DNA of 61,948 nt from Pseudomonadota bacterium (lineage in GTDB: Bacteria > Desulfobacterota > Binatia > Binatales > Binataceae). Positions within the stretch are counted from its first letter, which is position 1. Each line of letters opens with the position of its first letter. Location of the stretch: assembly GCA_021323945.1 (NCBI GenBank), contig JAJPKA010000019.1, forward strand, positions 1 through 61,948, given 5' to 3'. Made by a program: the position numbers and the translations under genes. Below, one piece after another: positions 42,565 to 51,473 of this stretch. The notes under the pieces are model-generated. The model searched no databases and was not told the DNA's origin. It saw only the letters and a program-made list of their open reading frames with translations.

Positions 42565-43452
42565 ATGAAGCGAGAAACAATATCTGCGGTTGATCCCTAT
42601 CCCCGCAAGCGAGTTGCGGTTAGTGGAACTGAATTCGCTTACATCGACGTCGGTCAGGGAGATCCGATTGTTTTCCTGCATGGAAATCCAACCTTTTCGT
42701 ATCTTTGGCGTAATGTGATTCCCCATCTGGAGCGACTTGGGCGGTGTCTTGCACCTGACCTGATTGGAATGGGCCAGTCGGGTAAGGCTCCACACGGTTC
42801 CTATCGCTTCCTCGATCACTCGCGTTTTCTTGATGCCTGGTTTGAGGCGCTGGGGCTTACCCAGAATGTAACACTGGTAGTGCACGACTGGGGCTCAGCC
42901 CTGGGCTTCTACTGGGCCTGTCGTCATCGAGCCGCGGTGAAGGGCTTGGCCTATATGGAGGCGATCGTCGCCACACTGCAGTGGGATGAATGGCCTGATA
43001 ATGCACGCAATATTTTTCAGCTAATGCGTAGCCCGGTGGGCGACGAGCTGATACTGGAAAAGAACATCTTTATCGAGCGTATATTACCCCGAGCAGTGCT
43101 TCGCGAATTGAGCGAAGCCGAAATGCTCGCTTATCGCGCCCCATGGAAGGAACCCGGTGAGTCACGTCGTCCTATGCTGAGCTGGCCCCGCGAGATCCCT
43201 ATTGACGGCCAGCCGGCGGACGTCGCCGCAATCGTTAGCGAGTATTCACAGTGGCTCAGCCAGGACGCGACCATCCCAAAACTGTTCGTGAACGCCGAAC
43301 CCGGCTCGATTCTCATCGGCCGGCAACGCGACTTTTGCCGAAAGTGGCCAAATCAACGGGAAGTCACTGTCGCCGGCGCGCATTTCGTTCAGGAAGATTC
43401 ACCCCACCAGGTCGGTGAGGCGATTGCCGAGTGGTACCGCGGATTAAGATAA
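42565..43452 (+). CDS. Haloalkane dehalogenase (subfamily II-like)
   Basis: 295 residues. It opens with RVAVSGTEFAYIDVGQGDPI and FLHGNPTFSYLWRN. The catalytic triad can be placed as D108 (VVHDWGSALGF), E132 (AYMEAIV) and H273 (VAGAHFVQED), with halide-binding N41 and W109; this is the DhaA/LinB arrangement. It should hydrolyse halogenated alkanes to alcohol plus halide. It stands alone and faces a divergent AGPS-like gene. Other alpha/beta hydrolases lack the HGN and HDWG combination, so the call is firm. Confidence 0.92.
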   Translation: MKRETISAVDPYPRKRVAVSGTEFAYIDVGQGDPIVFLHGNPTFSYLWRNVIPHLERLGRCLAPDLIGMGQSGKAPHGSYRFLDHSRFLDAWFEALGLTQNVTLVVHDWGSALGFYWACRHRAAVKGLAYMEAIVATLQWDEWPDNARNIFQLMRSPVGDELILEKNIFIERILPRAVLRELSEAEMLAYRAPWKEPGESRRPMLSWPREIPIDGQPADVAAIVSEYSQWLSQDATIPKLFVNAEPGSILIGRQRDFCRKWPNQREVTVAGAHFVQEDSPHQVGEAIAEWYRGLR

Positions 43453-43527
43453 GCGCGCTCCCTTCGATCTGACCTCCATGCCATCGAGCGCCATCGCACG
43501 CCGCGTAAAGGAGATCTTGACACGAGG

Positions 43528-44526
43528 CTAGTCCGGTATCGGAGTAGTAAGAAACGCAAAGATGCCAGTGAAGCCACCCGCCAATGACGCGGCGAAATAG
43601 AGTATGCTGAGGGCGACGGCTTGCTCCTTACTTACCCCGGCCATTCCCAGCAGAAACAAATAGCCGGCTTCGCGCATTCCCAAACCATTTATTGTAATTG
43701 GCAGGCTTGCGATCACATTCGTGATTGGAACGATTAGAATGAACGTCGCCAGTGCAATATCGAGCTTCAAACCCAATCCGAGCAGGTACTGACAGGTTGC
43801 CAACGCCAGTTGCAGCAGTGTCGAGAGAACGATTGCGGGAATCAATGCGAGCGGACGCTCAAGATACGGAAGTACCGGTGCGAGCAATCGCTTCAAGCGA
43901 TCTGTAGTGGCAATCCGCCGCGCGAGCCAGGGCGAAGCGATGTAGCCCAAAAGTAACGTCGCGCCCATAGCCGCGGTTAAATGGATGACTGATGGCGGCA
44001 GCCGCACTCGCCTATTACACACTGCGGCAACTGCCGCCAGCCAAAGCAGCGCCAGCAACCCAACTCCCCGATCAGCCATCACCGACCCGACGGCTGGCCC
44101 AATCCGCCGATGGCGGCGTCCAAGGTAAAGCGCTCGCATGGCATCGCCGCCCACTAACCCCGGAACGAATATGTTGGTGAACATGCCAACGAAATAGTAG
44201 GCCAGATATTCCGAATAGCATCCATGGAGTCCATTGAGTGCTGCCAGGATCCGCCAGCGATAAGCCGACATAACCTGACCGCCGACGTACAATGCCACTG
44301 TCGCCACAAAGAACACGGGACGTTCGCGACGCATTAGCTCGAAGGCCGAGTGTAAGTCGTAATGCCACAGGATAAATGTGAGGAGTGCAATTCCGACCGC
44401 GAGTTTGATTGCAAACAGCGACCAGCGACGCGATGGTGCGCTGCCCCCTGGCAGGTAGGAAGCGGGGGTAGCGTTCGAGTCTCGTCCCGGCGCCTGCCCG
44501 GCGTCGAAATGATCTTCAGGCCCCAT
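43528..44526 (-). CDS. Flippase-like integral membrane protein (LPG-synthase TM domain / UPF0104)
   Basis: 332 residues with about seven or eight hydrophobic helices. Segments such as LAYYFVGMFTNIFVPGLVGG, MADRGVGLLALLWLA and INGLGMREAGYLFLLGMAGV match the lysylphosphatidylglycerol-synthetase membrane domain family. It probably moves or modifies lipids. It follows the GT39 gene by 26 bases on the same strand, so a role in lipid-linked sugar handling is plausible. Confidence 0.82.
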   Translation of the reverse strand: MGPEDHFDAGQAPGRDSNATPASYLPGGSAPSRRWSLFAIKLAVGIALLTFILWHYDLHSAFELMRRERPVFFVATVALYVGGQVMSAYRWRILAALNGLHGCYSEYLAYYFVGMFTNIFVPGLVGGDAMRALYLGRRHRRIGPAVGSVMADRGVGLLALLWLAAVAAVCNRRVRLPPSVIHLTAAMGATLLLGYIASPWLARRIATTDRLKRLLAPVLPYLERPLALIPAIVLSTLLQLALATCQYLLGLGLKLDIALATFILIVPITNVIASLPITINGLGMREAGYLFLLGMAGVSKEQAVALSILYFAASLAGGFTGIFAFLTTPIPD

Positions 44527-44552
44527 TAGGTGGTTCCGACATCGGCCATGGA

Positions 44553-46292
44553 TTATGAATGCGACCCTTGTACGGCGCGAGTCAATGCGAGCTTTTTCGC
44601 GTTCGAAGCGACTACTTTGTAGCGGCCTAGCAGTTGCTGTATGCCGGGCAATGCTTGCCGGTCAATCACAAGAACGGTATCAGTATGCTGCTTCCACAAC
44701 CGGACCAGATCTTCGCGGCTGTCGAAGAAGAAATCTGAGGCATCTGGCGAGTGTTTTGCGCCATAAGCCAGCTCAGTCTTCGCGCCAATTAAAATCACGC
44801 GTCGCCGGCAGTAAAAGGGCAGCGATTCTATGAAGCGCGGGTAGCATATGAGTCGCGCCGTCGGCGCCTGGCGGGCGATGCTACGCGCAAGCGCTGCGTA
44901 CGAGCGCGTCGGCTCGATTCTAATCCGGCCGTAACCGATAAGCGTCAACGTTGCAGCCGCCCCCCCGATCACAAAGGTCAGGCCGGTCTTGGGAAAGTTC
45001 ATCCAGAACGCTGCCGCGGAGATTGTGGCGGCAACAATAACTGTCGTGCCCGACAGATAAGTAATTGACCGAAGGATTTCAAGGTAGGGACTCTTGAACC
45101 GGTCTGATTGAGCGGCGATGAGGATGACACCGGCTCCGCCTACGGCCAGCAATACGCTCATGAGAACCAAGCGCTTTCTTTTCCCAGGATAGACCTCGGA
45201 TTTGAGCGCAGTTTCATCTCCTTTGTCTGTAACGAGCATCGCCAGACCGTCGGCGACCGCCGCCGCTAGGAACGGGAACGCGGGGAGAATGTAGGGTACG
45301 AGTTTTGCGCTCGAAAGCGAGAAAAAGGAAAAAATCGTGGCTCCGACGATCAAGCAGAAGCGCCGCGCCGCGCTAGCCGCGAGCGCAGGCCACGGAATAA
45401 AGCAGAGCGCGAGGCTCCACGGCAGGAAACCTCCGATTAATATCGGGATGTAATAGTAAATTGGTTCGCCATGGCTGTAGTGAGGCTCAAAAAAGCGCCG
45501 CAGGTGCTCACCGACAATATAGAATTGCAGGAAGTCGGGCTGTCGAACGGTGATGGCAATAAACCAAGGCAGAGTTAGCAGTCCAACGATTGCCAGGCTT
45601 GCAACTAGGTGGAAGCGTCGGATCGCACCGCGGCATTGACCTTCGAGCCACAGGAATACGGTTCCACTCGTCAGCGGCAAAACAGCGCCGATGGGCCCCT
45701 TCGTCAATACTGCGACACTCACAGCTAGAGCAGATATTACCCACCAATGGCCGCCGTCGCGCCATTGCAGGAAAAACGCAAAAATCGCAATGGTGACCGC
45801 GGCCGTAAGTAACATATCGGTGGTCAATACCTGAGCCATCAAGGCGTAGAGGGGACTCGTCGCCAAAATCGCACCCGCGAGTACGGCGCGTCCCCAATCG
45901 AACGCACGCAATACCAATAGATACGTGGTCATCACTCCGACGAACGCGGCAGCGGCATTGACGAATCTTGCGGCGAATTCGTTAACGCCGAACAGCCGCA
46001 TCGATCCTGCGGTGAGCCAGTACAAGAGCGGCGGCTTCTCGACATATGGCACATAATTGAGGTGGGGAACGATAAAGTTGTGTAAAGCGATCATCTCACG
46101 TGCGATCTCCGCGTAACGAGCCTCATCCGGTTCCCACAAGCCGTAAGTACCGAGATGAAAGAAAAACAGGACCAGCGCCAGAGTCGCAGGGACAATCGCG
46201 CCTAGGACAAGTAATTCTGGAGAGGTCGGCTGGAGCTCGCCAGCACCGTGGGGCTCTGCCTTCGCCAACTGGGCCTTTAGAGCCATAGACAT
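44553..46292 (-). CDS. ArnT-like glycosyltransferase (GT39/PMT family)
   Basis: 579 residues with about twelve membrane helices in the first 420 residues and a C-terminal soluble part. The luminal loop signature GLWEPDEARYAEIAREM (acidic catalytic type) and YVEKPPLLYWLTAGSMRLFG are typical of ArnT-like enzymes, which transfer sugars from polyprenyl phosphate to lipids or proteins. It is likely co-transcribed with the flippase-like gene downstream. Confidence 0.88.
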   Translation of the reverse strand: MSMALKAQLAKAEPHGAGELQPTSPELLVLGAIVPATLALVLFFFHLGTYGLWEPDEARYAEIAREMIALHNFIVPHLNYVPYVEKPPLLYWLTAGSMRLFGVNEFAARFVNAAAAFVGVMTTYLLVLRAFDWGRAVLAGAILATSPLYALMAQVLTTDMLLTAAVTIAIFAFFLQWRDGGHWWVISALAVSVAVLTKGPIGAVLPLTSGTVFLWLEGQCRGAIRRFHLVASLAIVGLLTLPWFIAITVRQPDFLQFYIVGEHLRRFFEPHYSHGEPIYYYIPILIGGFLPWSLALCFIPWPALAASAARRFCLIVGATIFSFFSLSSAKLVPYILPAFPFLAAAVADGLAMLVTDKGDETALKSEVYPGKRKRLVLMSVLLAVGGAGVILIAAQSDRFKSPYLEILRSITYLSGTTVIVAATISAAAFWMNFPKTGLTFVIGGAAATLTLIGYGRIRIEPTRSYAALARSIARQAPTARLICYPRFIESLPFYCRRRVILIGAKTELAYGAKHSPDASDFFFDSREDLVRLWKQHTDTVLVIDRQALPGIQQLLGRYKVVASNAKKLALTRAVQGSHS

Positions 46293-46372
46293 TAAACTGT
46301 AACTTTAAATCGATAACGGCACAGCAGGGAGAGGCGCTTAAGCGGCGACAGGAACCAACTCCCAACAAGCCC

Positions 46373-47275
46373 ATGAACGGAATCATCGTGATCGATAAAC
46401 CCGCCGGTCCAACTTCGGCTGAGATCGTCCGGCAAATCAAGGCAGGCCTTGGCAAGCACACCCGCGTGGGTCATCTGGGAACGCTTGATCCATTTGCCAC
46501 TGGCGTACTGCCGATTCTCATCGGTGAAGCTACCAAACTCGCCCCTTTTCTGCAGGAAGGTGAAAAAGAATATACCGGCCTTATTCGGCTGGGTATCGAA
46601 ACGGACACGCTGGACTCGACCGGCCCGATTGCCCGAACCGCGCCGGTACCGCAGTTTGACCAACCGCTGCTCGAGCGGGTAGCCGGTCAGTTTCGAGGTA
46701 CTATCGAGCAGACGCCGCCGATTTTTTCAGCGATCAAGCGGGGCGGTGTGCCGCTGTATAAACTTGCTCGTCGAGAGCGTCAGATTGAACCACCGGCCCC
46801 GCGCCGCGTCACGATCAAGTCGCTTCAACTTGAAAAAGCCGGCGACGATGCCATCAGCTTTTGCTTGGTGTGTTCGTCCGGAATGTACGTTCGCGCTCTC
46901 GCCCGCGATATTGGCAACGCACTGAACACTGCGGCACATTTATTTGAACTACGGCGCACGCGCAGTGGCGCCTTTTCGCTCAGTCATGCCCGCTGCTTTC
47001 AAGACGTTATCGCGGATCTCCAGCGCGGCGAGGCTCCACGCCCGATCAGCATGCGGGCGGCGCTAGCAGCTTTACCCGAAAGCGTTATCGATCCGGCGCT
47101 TGAAAAACGGATTCGCCAGGGTGATTCGCGTGCACTCGACCATGTCAGGCGCAAGAATGCGGGCCTGTTCAAGGTCATTTCGCGCGGCGAGCTATTGGCA
47201 CTGGCACGCAGCACTTCACGCTCAACCGCCGCCATCGTTCGGGTGTTTGGCGCCAATCGCGAGGAGCATCGCTGA
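46373..47275 (+). CDS. truB: tRNA pseudouridine-55 synthase
   Basis: 300 residues. The start GIIVIDKPAGPTSAEIVRQI and the catalytic aspartate D39 in HLGTLDPFATGVLPI are diagnostic; RVTIKSLQL and CSSGMYVRALARDIG fit too. It modifies U55 in the T-loop of tRNAs. It is divergent from the GT39 gene and not in the usual rbfA-truB-rpsO context. Confidence 0.95.
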   Translation: MNGIIVIDKPAGPTSAEIVRQIKAGLGKHTRVGHLGTLDPFATGVLPILIGEATKLAPFLQEGEKEYTGLIRLGIETDTLDSTGPIARTAPVPQFDQPLLERVAGQFRGTIEQTPPIFSAIKRGGVPLYKLARRERQIEPPAPRRVTIKSLQLEKAGDDAISFCLVCSSGMYVRALARDIGNALNTAAHLFELRRTRSGAFSLSHARCFQDVIADLQRGEAPRPISMRAALAALPESVIDPALEKRIRQGDSRALDHVRRKNAGLFKVISRGELLALARSTSRSTAAIVRVFGANREEHR

Positions 47276-47353
47276 ATTTGACAGGTCCCCGACGCTCCTT
47301 GAAGATATCACCATCCGACCGGCGACGATTGCGGTCCTCAACTGTCGGTTCGG

Positions 47354-47370
47354 TTAAAGAGCATCTTTAA
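47354..47370. repeat. 7-bp inverted repeat in a convergent spacer
   Basis: TTAAAGA (47354-47360) and TCTTTAA (47364-47370) flank a GCA loop between the convergent truB and methyltransferase genes. It might act as a weak transcription stop for either strand, but there is no proper T run. Confidence 0.3.
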
Positions 47371-47481
47371 TCCTTGGTCCGCTATCATTGTCCCGTGTCT
47401 AAGCTAGGAGGGCCGATGCGGAAAAGGAGAAAAACTCGTTCCTGATGGGCGAATAGAGAAGAACTCCAGCGGCGGCTCTTA

Positions 47482-48819
47482 TCAATGCCAGCGTAGCAAT
47501 ACAACCTCTTCGCGTAACAACTCGCGGCTAGCGGTGGCAAATCGCTTGCGGAATAGTTCTATGCCCTCAACTGTATATCCGACCGACCGGGCTAGATCCG
47601 CGAGCAGCCGCCCGGTGCGAATCATCACGCCCAGATAAGAGGACTGATCCCCGACAACATACGCCAAGCGAGCGCCAGGTCTGAGGACAGCCCTCAGATC
47701 GTGAAGATGCCTTGCCATCCCGCCAAAATACAGCCGCGTGACTCGCGCATACAGGCGCTCAAAGCCCGAAGTTTTTCCGAGCTGAATCCTTCTTTGCTCG
47801 ATTTCGTTGGCGATCGCGCGAATCTCGGAATTTTCGGGGATCAACTGATCATCATCGTCCTGCTTGTAAACATTGCGGGTGTTGGAGCGAACGAGCTCCT
47901 GTTTGAGAGCACGTAATTCATCCTTGCTCCTGATAAAGCCAAGCACTACCGACTCCAGCCGAGTCGCCCGTGTATAGTCCTTTTCGTTGGGGTACGGCGG
48001 CGAGGTAATGACAGCATCAACAGAATGCTCGGCGATTGTGCCGGATACCCGGCGAGCATCCGACAGATAAACGCGGGAACGCACGTTCGCCAGTTGCCGT
48101 AGCTGCTGAAGATCCCCCGCTATTGTGCGGATTCGCTTCAACCAGCAGCCAACAACGTCGGCATCTCGGCGCCGCCGACCAATGCCGACTTCGGGTCCAA
48201 AACGCAGGTTGCCGACGTCGGAGACGAGCGTCTTGGCGAGAGCCAGGATCTCGTGGCCGTCGAGTCGCGGGTCGCGAGCTCGATCCAGATTTTGCAGAAG
48301 GACTAACGTTTTGTGGAGCGGCACCGGACTGATCGAATCGGCCAGCAAAAGGCTGGCGGCAGCCGGCCTCAAGGTCTTCAAAGTTGAAGCTGATAATCGG
48401 GACCCCGCCGAGGAGGACGAATCTGCGGCGAATCCCTGCTTGCGAAGCTGCTGCGCCGCGTTCTTCGCGACCCGAGTAGCATGTCGTATGAGATCGTCGG
48501 GATTAACCTGCCAATCCAGCTTTACGCGGCTTGCAAACCAGGCTATTGGATTGCGCTCTATGCCGATACTCTCAAAACCGAGCTTCTTGCATTCGACAAG
48601 GGTAGTCCCGGTCCCACAAAACGGGTCGAGTACGATCGCACCTGATGATAAGCCGAATCGCTTCGAATAGTGTCTGACCAATTGCGGAGGAAAGGAGAGC
48701 ACGAAGCGATACCAATCATGGGCAATTCGGTCTTCGTTCAGTAGCTTGCTATTCGCGCCGATTTGTGGATTGCCGTCACGCACCGATACCACCAAAAAAT
48801 ACTTTTGGGTGTTCAGCAT
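47482..48819 (-). CDS. DNA methyltransferase (N4-cytosine/N6-adenine type), no restriction partner seen
   Basis: 445 residues. The SAM motif VLDPFCGTGTTLVECKKLGF lies near residue 65, and the catalytic TSPPYPNEKDYTRA is near residue 268, followed by LRPGARLAYVVGDQSS. About 200 residues between the two motifs should hold target recognition. TSPPY is compatible with N4-cytosine or N6-adenine methylation. No endonuclease gene is adjacent, so it may be an orphan regulator or a phage-defence remnant. Divergent from ptsP with a 92-base gap. Confidence 0.82.
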   Translation of the reverse strand: MLNTQKYFLVVSVRDGNPQIGANSKLLNEDRIAHDWYRFVLSFPPQLVRHYSKRFGLSSGAIVLDPFCGTGTTLVECKKLGFESIGIERNPIAWFASRVKLDWQVNPDDLIRHATRVAKNAAQQLRKQGFAADSSSSAGSRLSASTLKTLRPAAASLLLADSISPVPLHKTLVLLQNLDRARDPRLDGHEILALAKTLVSDVGNLRFGPEVGIGRRRRDADVVGCWLKRIRTIAGDLQQLRQLANVRSRVYLSDARRVSGTIAEHSVDAVITSPPYPNEKDYTRATRLESVVLGFIRSKDELRALKQELVRSNTRNVYKQDDDDQLIPENSEIRAIANEIEQRRIQLGKTSGFERLYARVTRLYFGGMARHLHDLRAVLRPGARLAYVVGDQSSYLGVMIRTGRLLADLARSVGYTVEGIELFRKRFATASRELLREEVVLLRWH

Positions 48820-48911
48820 GTCTATGTGAAAGGGTTTCGCTTACCGATAGATCGGGCCGGAGGTTGTGAAGCCTCAACCGTGTGGGCTAGAATTTGCTTG
48901 CTTCCTTCGTC

Positions 48912-51293
48912 ATGGCTGCCAATCGGGATCGTCTCGCGCTAATCGAAGATATTTCAGGAATCGGCGGTGATCACTCTGCCGATCTGCGCGAAACTCTCGA
49001 CCGAGTCGCAGCGACTATCGCCACAGGGATGGAGGTTGAGGTCTGCTCGATCTATCTCTTCGACCCCCAGCGCGAGCGGCTCGTATTAAGGGCAACCGTT
49101 GGACTGGAGCGTGAGTCGGTTGGCCGCGTGTCGATGAAAATCAACGAGGGGCTTGTCGGACTCGCACTGGAATCAGGTGAGCCGGTGGTGGTAGCCGACG
49201 CGATGAGCCACCCGCGCTATAAGTACTTTCCCGAGACTGGGGAAGAGCGTTACCACACCTTTGTGGCGGTACCCATCGAGGAGGGTCGACAAAAGCCGCT
49301 TGGGGTATTGACGGTCCAAACACTGCGCCGGCGTAGATTCAGCCGCGCCGAGGTTCGCTTATTGCGCACCGCAGCCGCGCAAGTGGCCCAAATTCTTTCC
49401 CATTTCCAGCTGCGCGAAACTCTCGCGACCAAGGAAAAGGAGCGTGACGAGTACCGGCGCCGAATGATCGAAGCAAACCGTCAACTAAAAGGTTACGAAA
49501 AGGTTGGCGGGACGACCAGGCTCGCAGCGCCGGTCAAAATTCGCCGGCCCCGTCTGGTTGGACTTCCTGCAGCCCCCGGATTCGCCCATGGGACAGCGCA
49601 TATCGTGGGTACCTTCCTGCTTACAATCGACCGCAATCTGAAGAGTCGCGATCCGGACGCGGAGTTGAAACGGCTGGAACAAGCGCTGGCACGCTCACGG
49701 GCTGAGCTTAGTGCGTTAAAGTTCCGAATGGCGCCACTGATGCCGGAGGCGGACCTTAAGATTTTTGATGGGCACCGGCTAATCCTTGAAGACGAGGAGT
49801 TTATCTCGCGAATCCGCGAAGCTATCAAATCTGGCTACGCGGCCGAAAGTGCGCTTTTCCGAGTGATTGATGAGCTGAGCGCCCAGATGTTGGCCGTAGC
49901 CGATGGCTATTTGCGAGAGCGGGCTACCGATTTCCGCGACGTCGGACATCGCGTCCTGCGCCATCTGCGACAGGAGGAGCGTAAGGGCGGGCCGGTCTTC
50001 TCGCGCCCAACCATCCTCATCGCAGAAGAACTAACTCTCTCGCAAATGACGCTAATCTCCCACGAAAATCTGGCCGGCATCGCACTCCAGTCTGGCGGCG
50101 TGACGTCTCATACCGCTTTGCTGGCTCGGGCTTTCGAGATCCCAACGGTGGTCGGCGTCGAACATCTAATGGAAGCCGTCAGTGAAGGAGATAATGTCGT
50201 ACTCGACGGTAATTCGGGCATCGTCTATGCCAATCCCAGCCCGGAAATCGAGCGCGAGTACCAGATCCTTCTCAAGCGGTACGACGCCTTTCGGCGCGAA
50301 CTAATGGTCGGTCAGGACGAACCCACCACTACGCGTGACGGTCATCGAGTGCGCCTGCTCGCAAACATCGCGCTACTACCGGACGTCCAGGTGGCCCTGC
50401 GCTACGGAGCCGAGGGTATCGGACTTTTACGAACTGAGTTCTCGTTTCTAACCTACGAGGACTTTCCCGACGAGAACGAACAGTTGGCACTTTACAATCG
50501 CTTCCTCGAGGCGGTCGGAAAGCGCCCAGTTACTATTCGTACACTCGACATCGGAGCTGACAAGTATCCTCCCTATCTGCGGGTTCCGCGAGAGGACAAT
50601 CCTTTCCTGGGTTGGCGGTCAATCCGAATTTCGCTCGAAATGGCCGGTATTTTCAAGGTACAGTTGCGAGCCATTTTGCGCGCCGCGGCCCATCACGAGG
50701 TACGCATCTTGTTCCCGATGATTTCCAGCCTCGAAGAGTTGCGCCGTGCCCGAGAATTATTGGCCGAAGCGCAGGCGGAGCTTTATAAGGAAGGCCTCGA
50801 ACACAATCCCGAAGTGGAAGTCGGGATAATGGTCGAAGTCCCTTCGGCGGTGTGGTTAGCACAGCGTTTAATCCGTGAGGCCGACTTCTTTTCCATTGGG
50901 ACCAACGATCTGATCCAGTATCTACTGGCCGCAGACCGGAATAACCGCAAGGTCGCTCACCTTTACGAGCCACTTCACCCCGCGGTGCTCTCAGCTATCG
51001 CCGAGGTGGTGAATGTAGCTCGGGGTGCGGGTAAGGAAGTCGGGATCTGCGGCGAGATGGCAAGCGACCCGATGGCAACCCTGTTGCTGCTGGGGATGGG
51101 CCTTGACCAACTGAGCCTCAGTCCGCTTTTTATCCCGGTGGTGCGCAAGGTTATTCGAGGGACCAATTATCAGACCGCTCGCCATATCGCCCACGACGTA
51201 ATGCAGATGGCGAGTGTGCAAGAGATTAAAGGATACTTAATTGAGCGCTACCGCGATCTAGGCCTAGTTCAGCTGTTGGAGATGTATCGCTGA
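48912..51293 (+). CDS. ptsP: PtsP: GAF-domain phosphoenolpyruvate-protein phosphotransferase (enzyme I Ntr)
   Basis: 793 residues from ATG 48912. A GAF domain (residues 10-165), a short coiled region, then the enzyme I modules: the phosphohistidine site GGVTSHTALLARAFEIP (H400) and the PEP-binding barrel (AEGIGLLRTEFSFLTYEDFP; VGICGEMASDPMATLL). In the nitrogen PTS it phosphorylates NPr and senses nitrogen or other metabolites through GAF. No NPr or EIIA gene is in the window. An in-frame TTG at 48894 is possible, but neither start has a clear ribosome-binding site. Confidence 0.94.
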   Translation: MAANRDRLALIEDISGIGGDHSADLRETLDRVAATIATGMEVEVCSIYLFDPQRERLVLRATVGLERESVGRVSMKINEGLVGLALESGEPVVVADAMSHPRYKYFPETGEERYHTFVAVPIEEGRQKPLGVLTVQTLRRRRFSRAEVRLLRTAAAQVAQILSHFQLRETLATKEKERDEYRRRMIEANRQLKGYEKVGGTTRLAAPVKIRRPRLVGLPAAPGFAHGTAHIVGTFLLTIDRNLKSRDPDAELKRLEQALARSRAELSALKFRMAPLMPEADLKIFDGHRLILEDEEFISRIREAIKSGYAAESALFRVIDELSAQMLAVADGYLRERATDFRDVGHRVLRHLRQEERKGGPVFSRPTILIAEELTLSQMTLISHENLAGIALQSGGVTSHTALLARAFEIPTVVGVEHLMEAVSEGDNVVLDGNSGIVYANPSPEIEREYQILLKRYDAFRRELMVGQDEPTTTRDGHRVRLLANIALLPDVQVALRYGAEGIGLLRTEFSFLTYEDFPDENEQLALYNRFLEAVGKRPVTIRTLDIGADKYPPYLRVPREDNPFLGWRSIRISLEMAGIFKVQLRAILRAAAHHEVRILFPMISSLEELRRARELLAEAQAELYKEGLEHNPEVEVGIMVEVPSAVWLAQRLIREADFFSIGTNDLIQYLLAADRNNRKVAHLYEPLHPAVLSAIAEVVNVARGAGKEVGICGEMASDPMATLLLLGMGLDQLSLSPLFIPVVRKVIRGTNYQTARHIAHDVMQMASVQEIKGYLIERYRDLGLVQLLEMYR

Positions 51294-51375
51294 TCCGAGC
51301 CCAACTTGGTGCGTGGTGCATCTCGAGGCTCCCACGCCTCACGAACAGGGGATAGCAGGGCGAATCCATGTCACA

Positions 51376-51403
51376 TTGACTTCACCGCAACGCGCCGCAT
51401 AAC
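51376..51403 (+). promoter_or_regulatory. Candidate promoter for the radical SAM gene
   Basis: TTGACT (51376-51381) and CATAAC (51398-51403) are separated by 16 bases, about 70 bases before the ATG. Each box matches consensus at four or five of six positions. Purely a pattern match. Confidence 0.35.
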
Positions 51404-51473
51404 TTCGTTTCTGACCGTTCGGTTAGACCGTGTTTACTGCTAGGATAAGAGGGGTTGTCGAGAGGAATTATCG

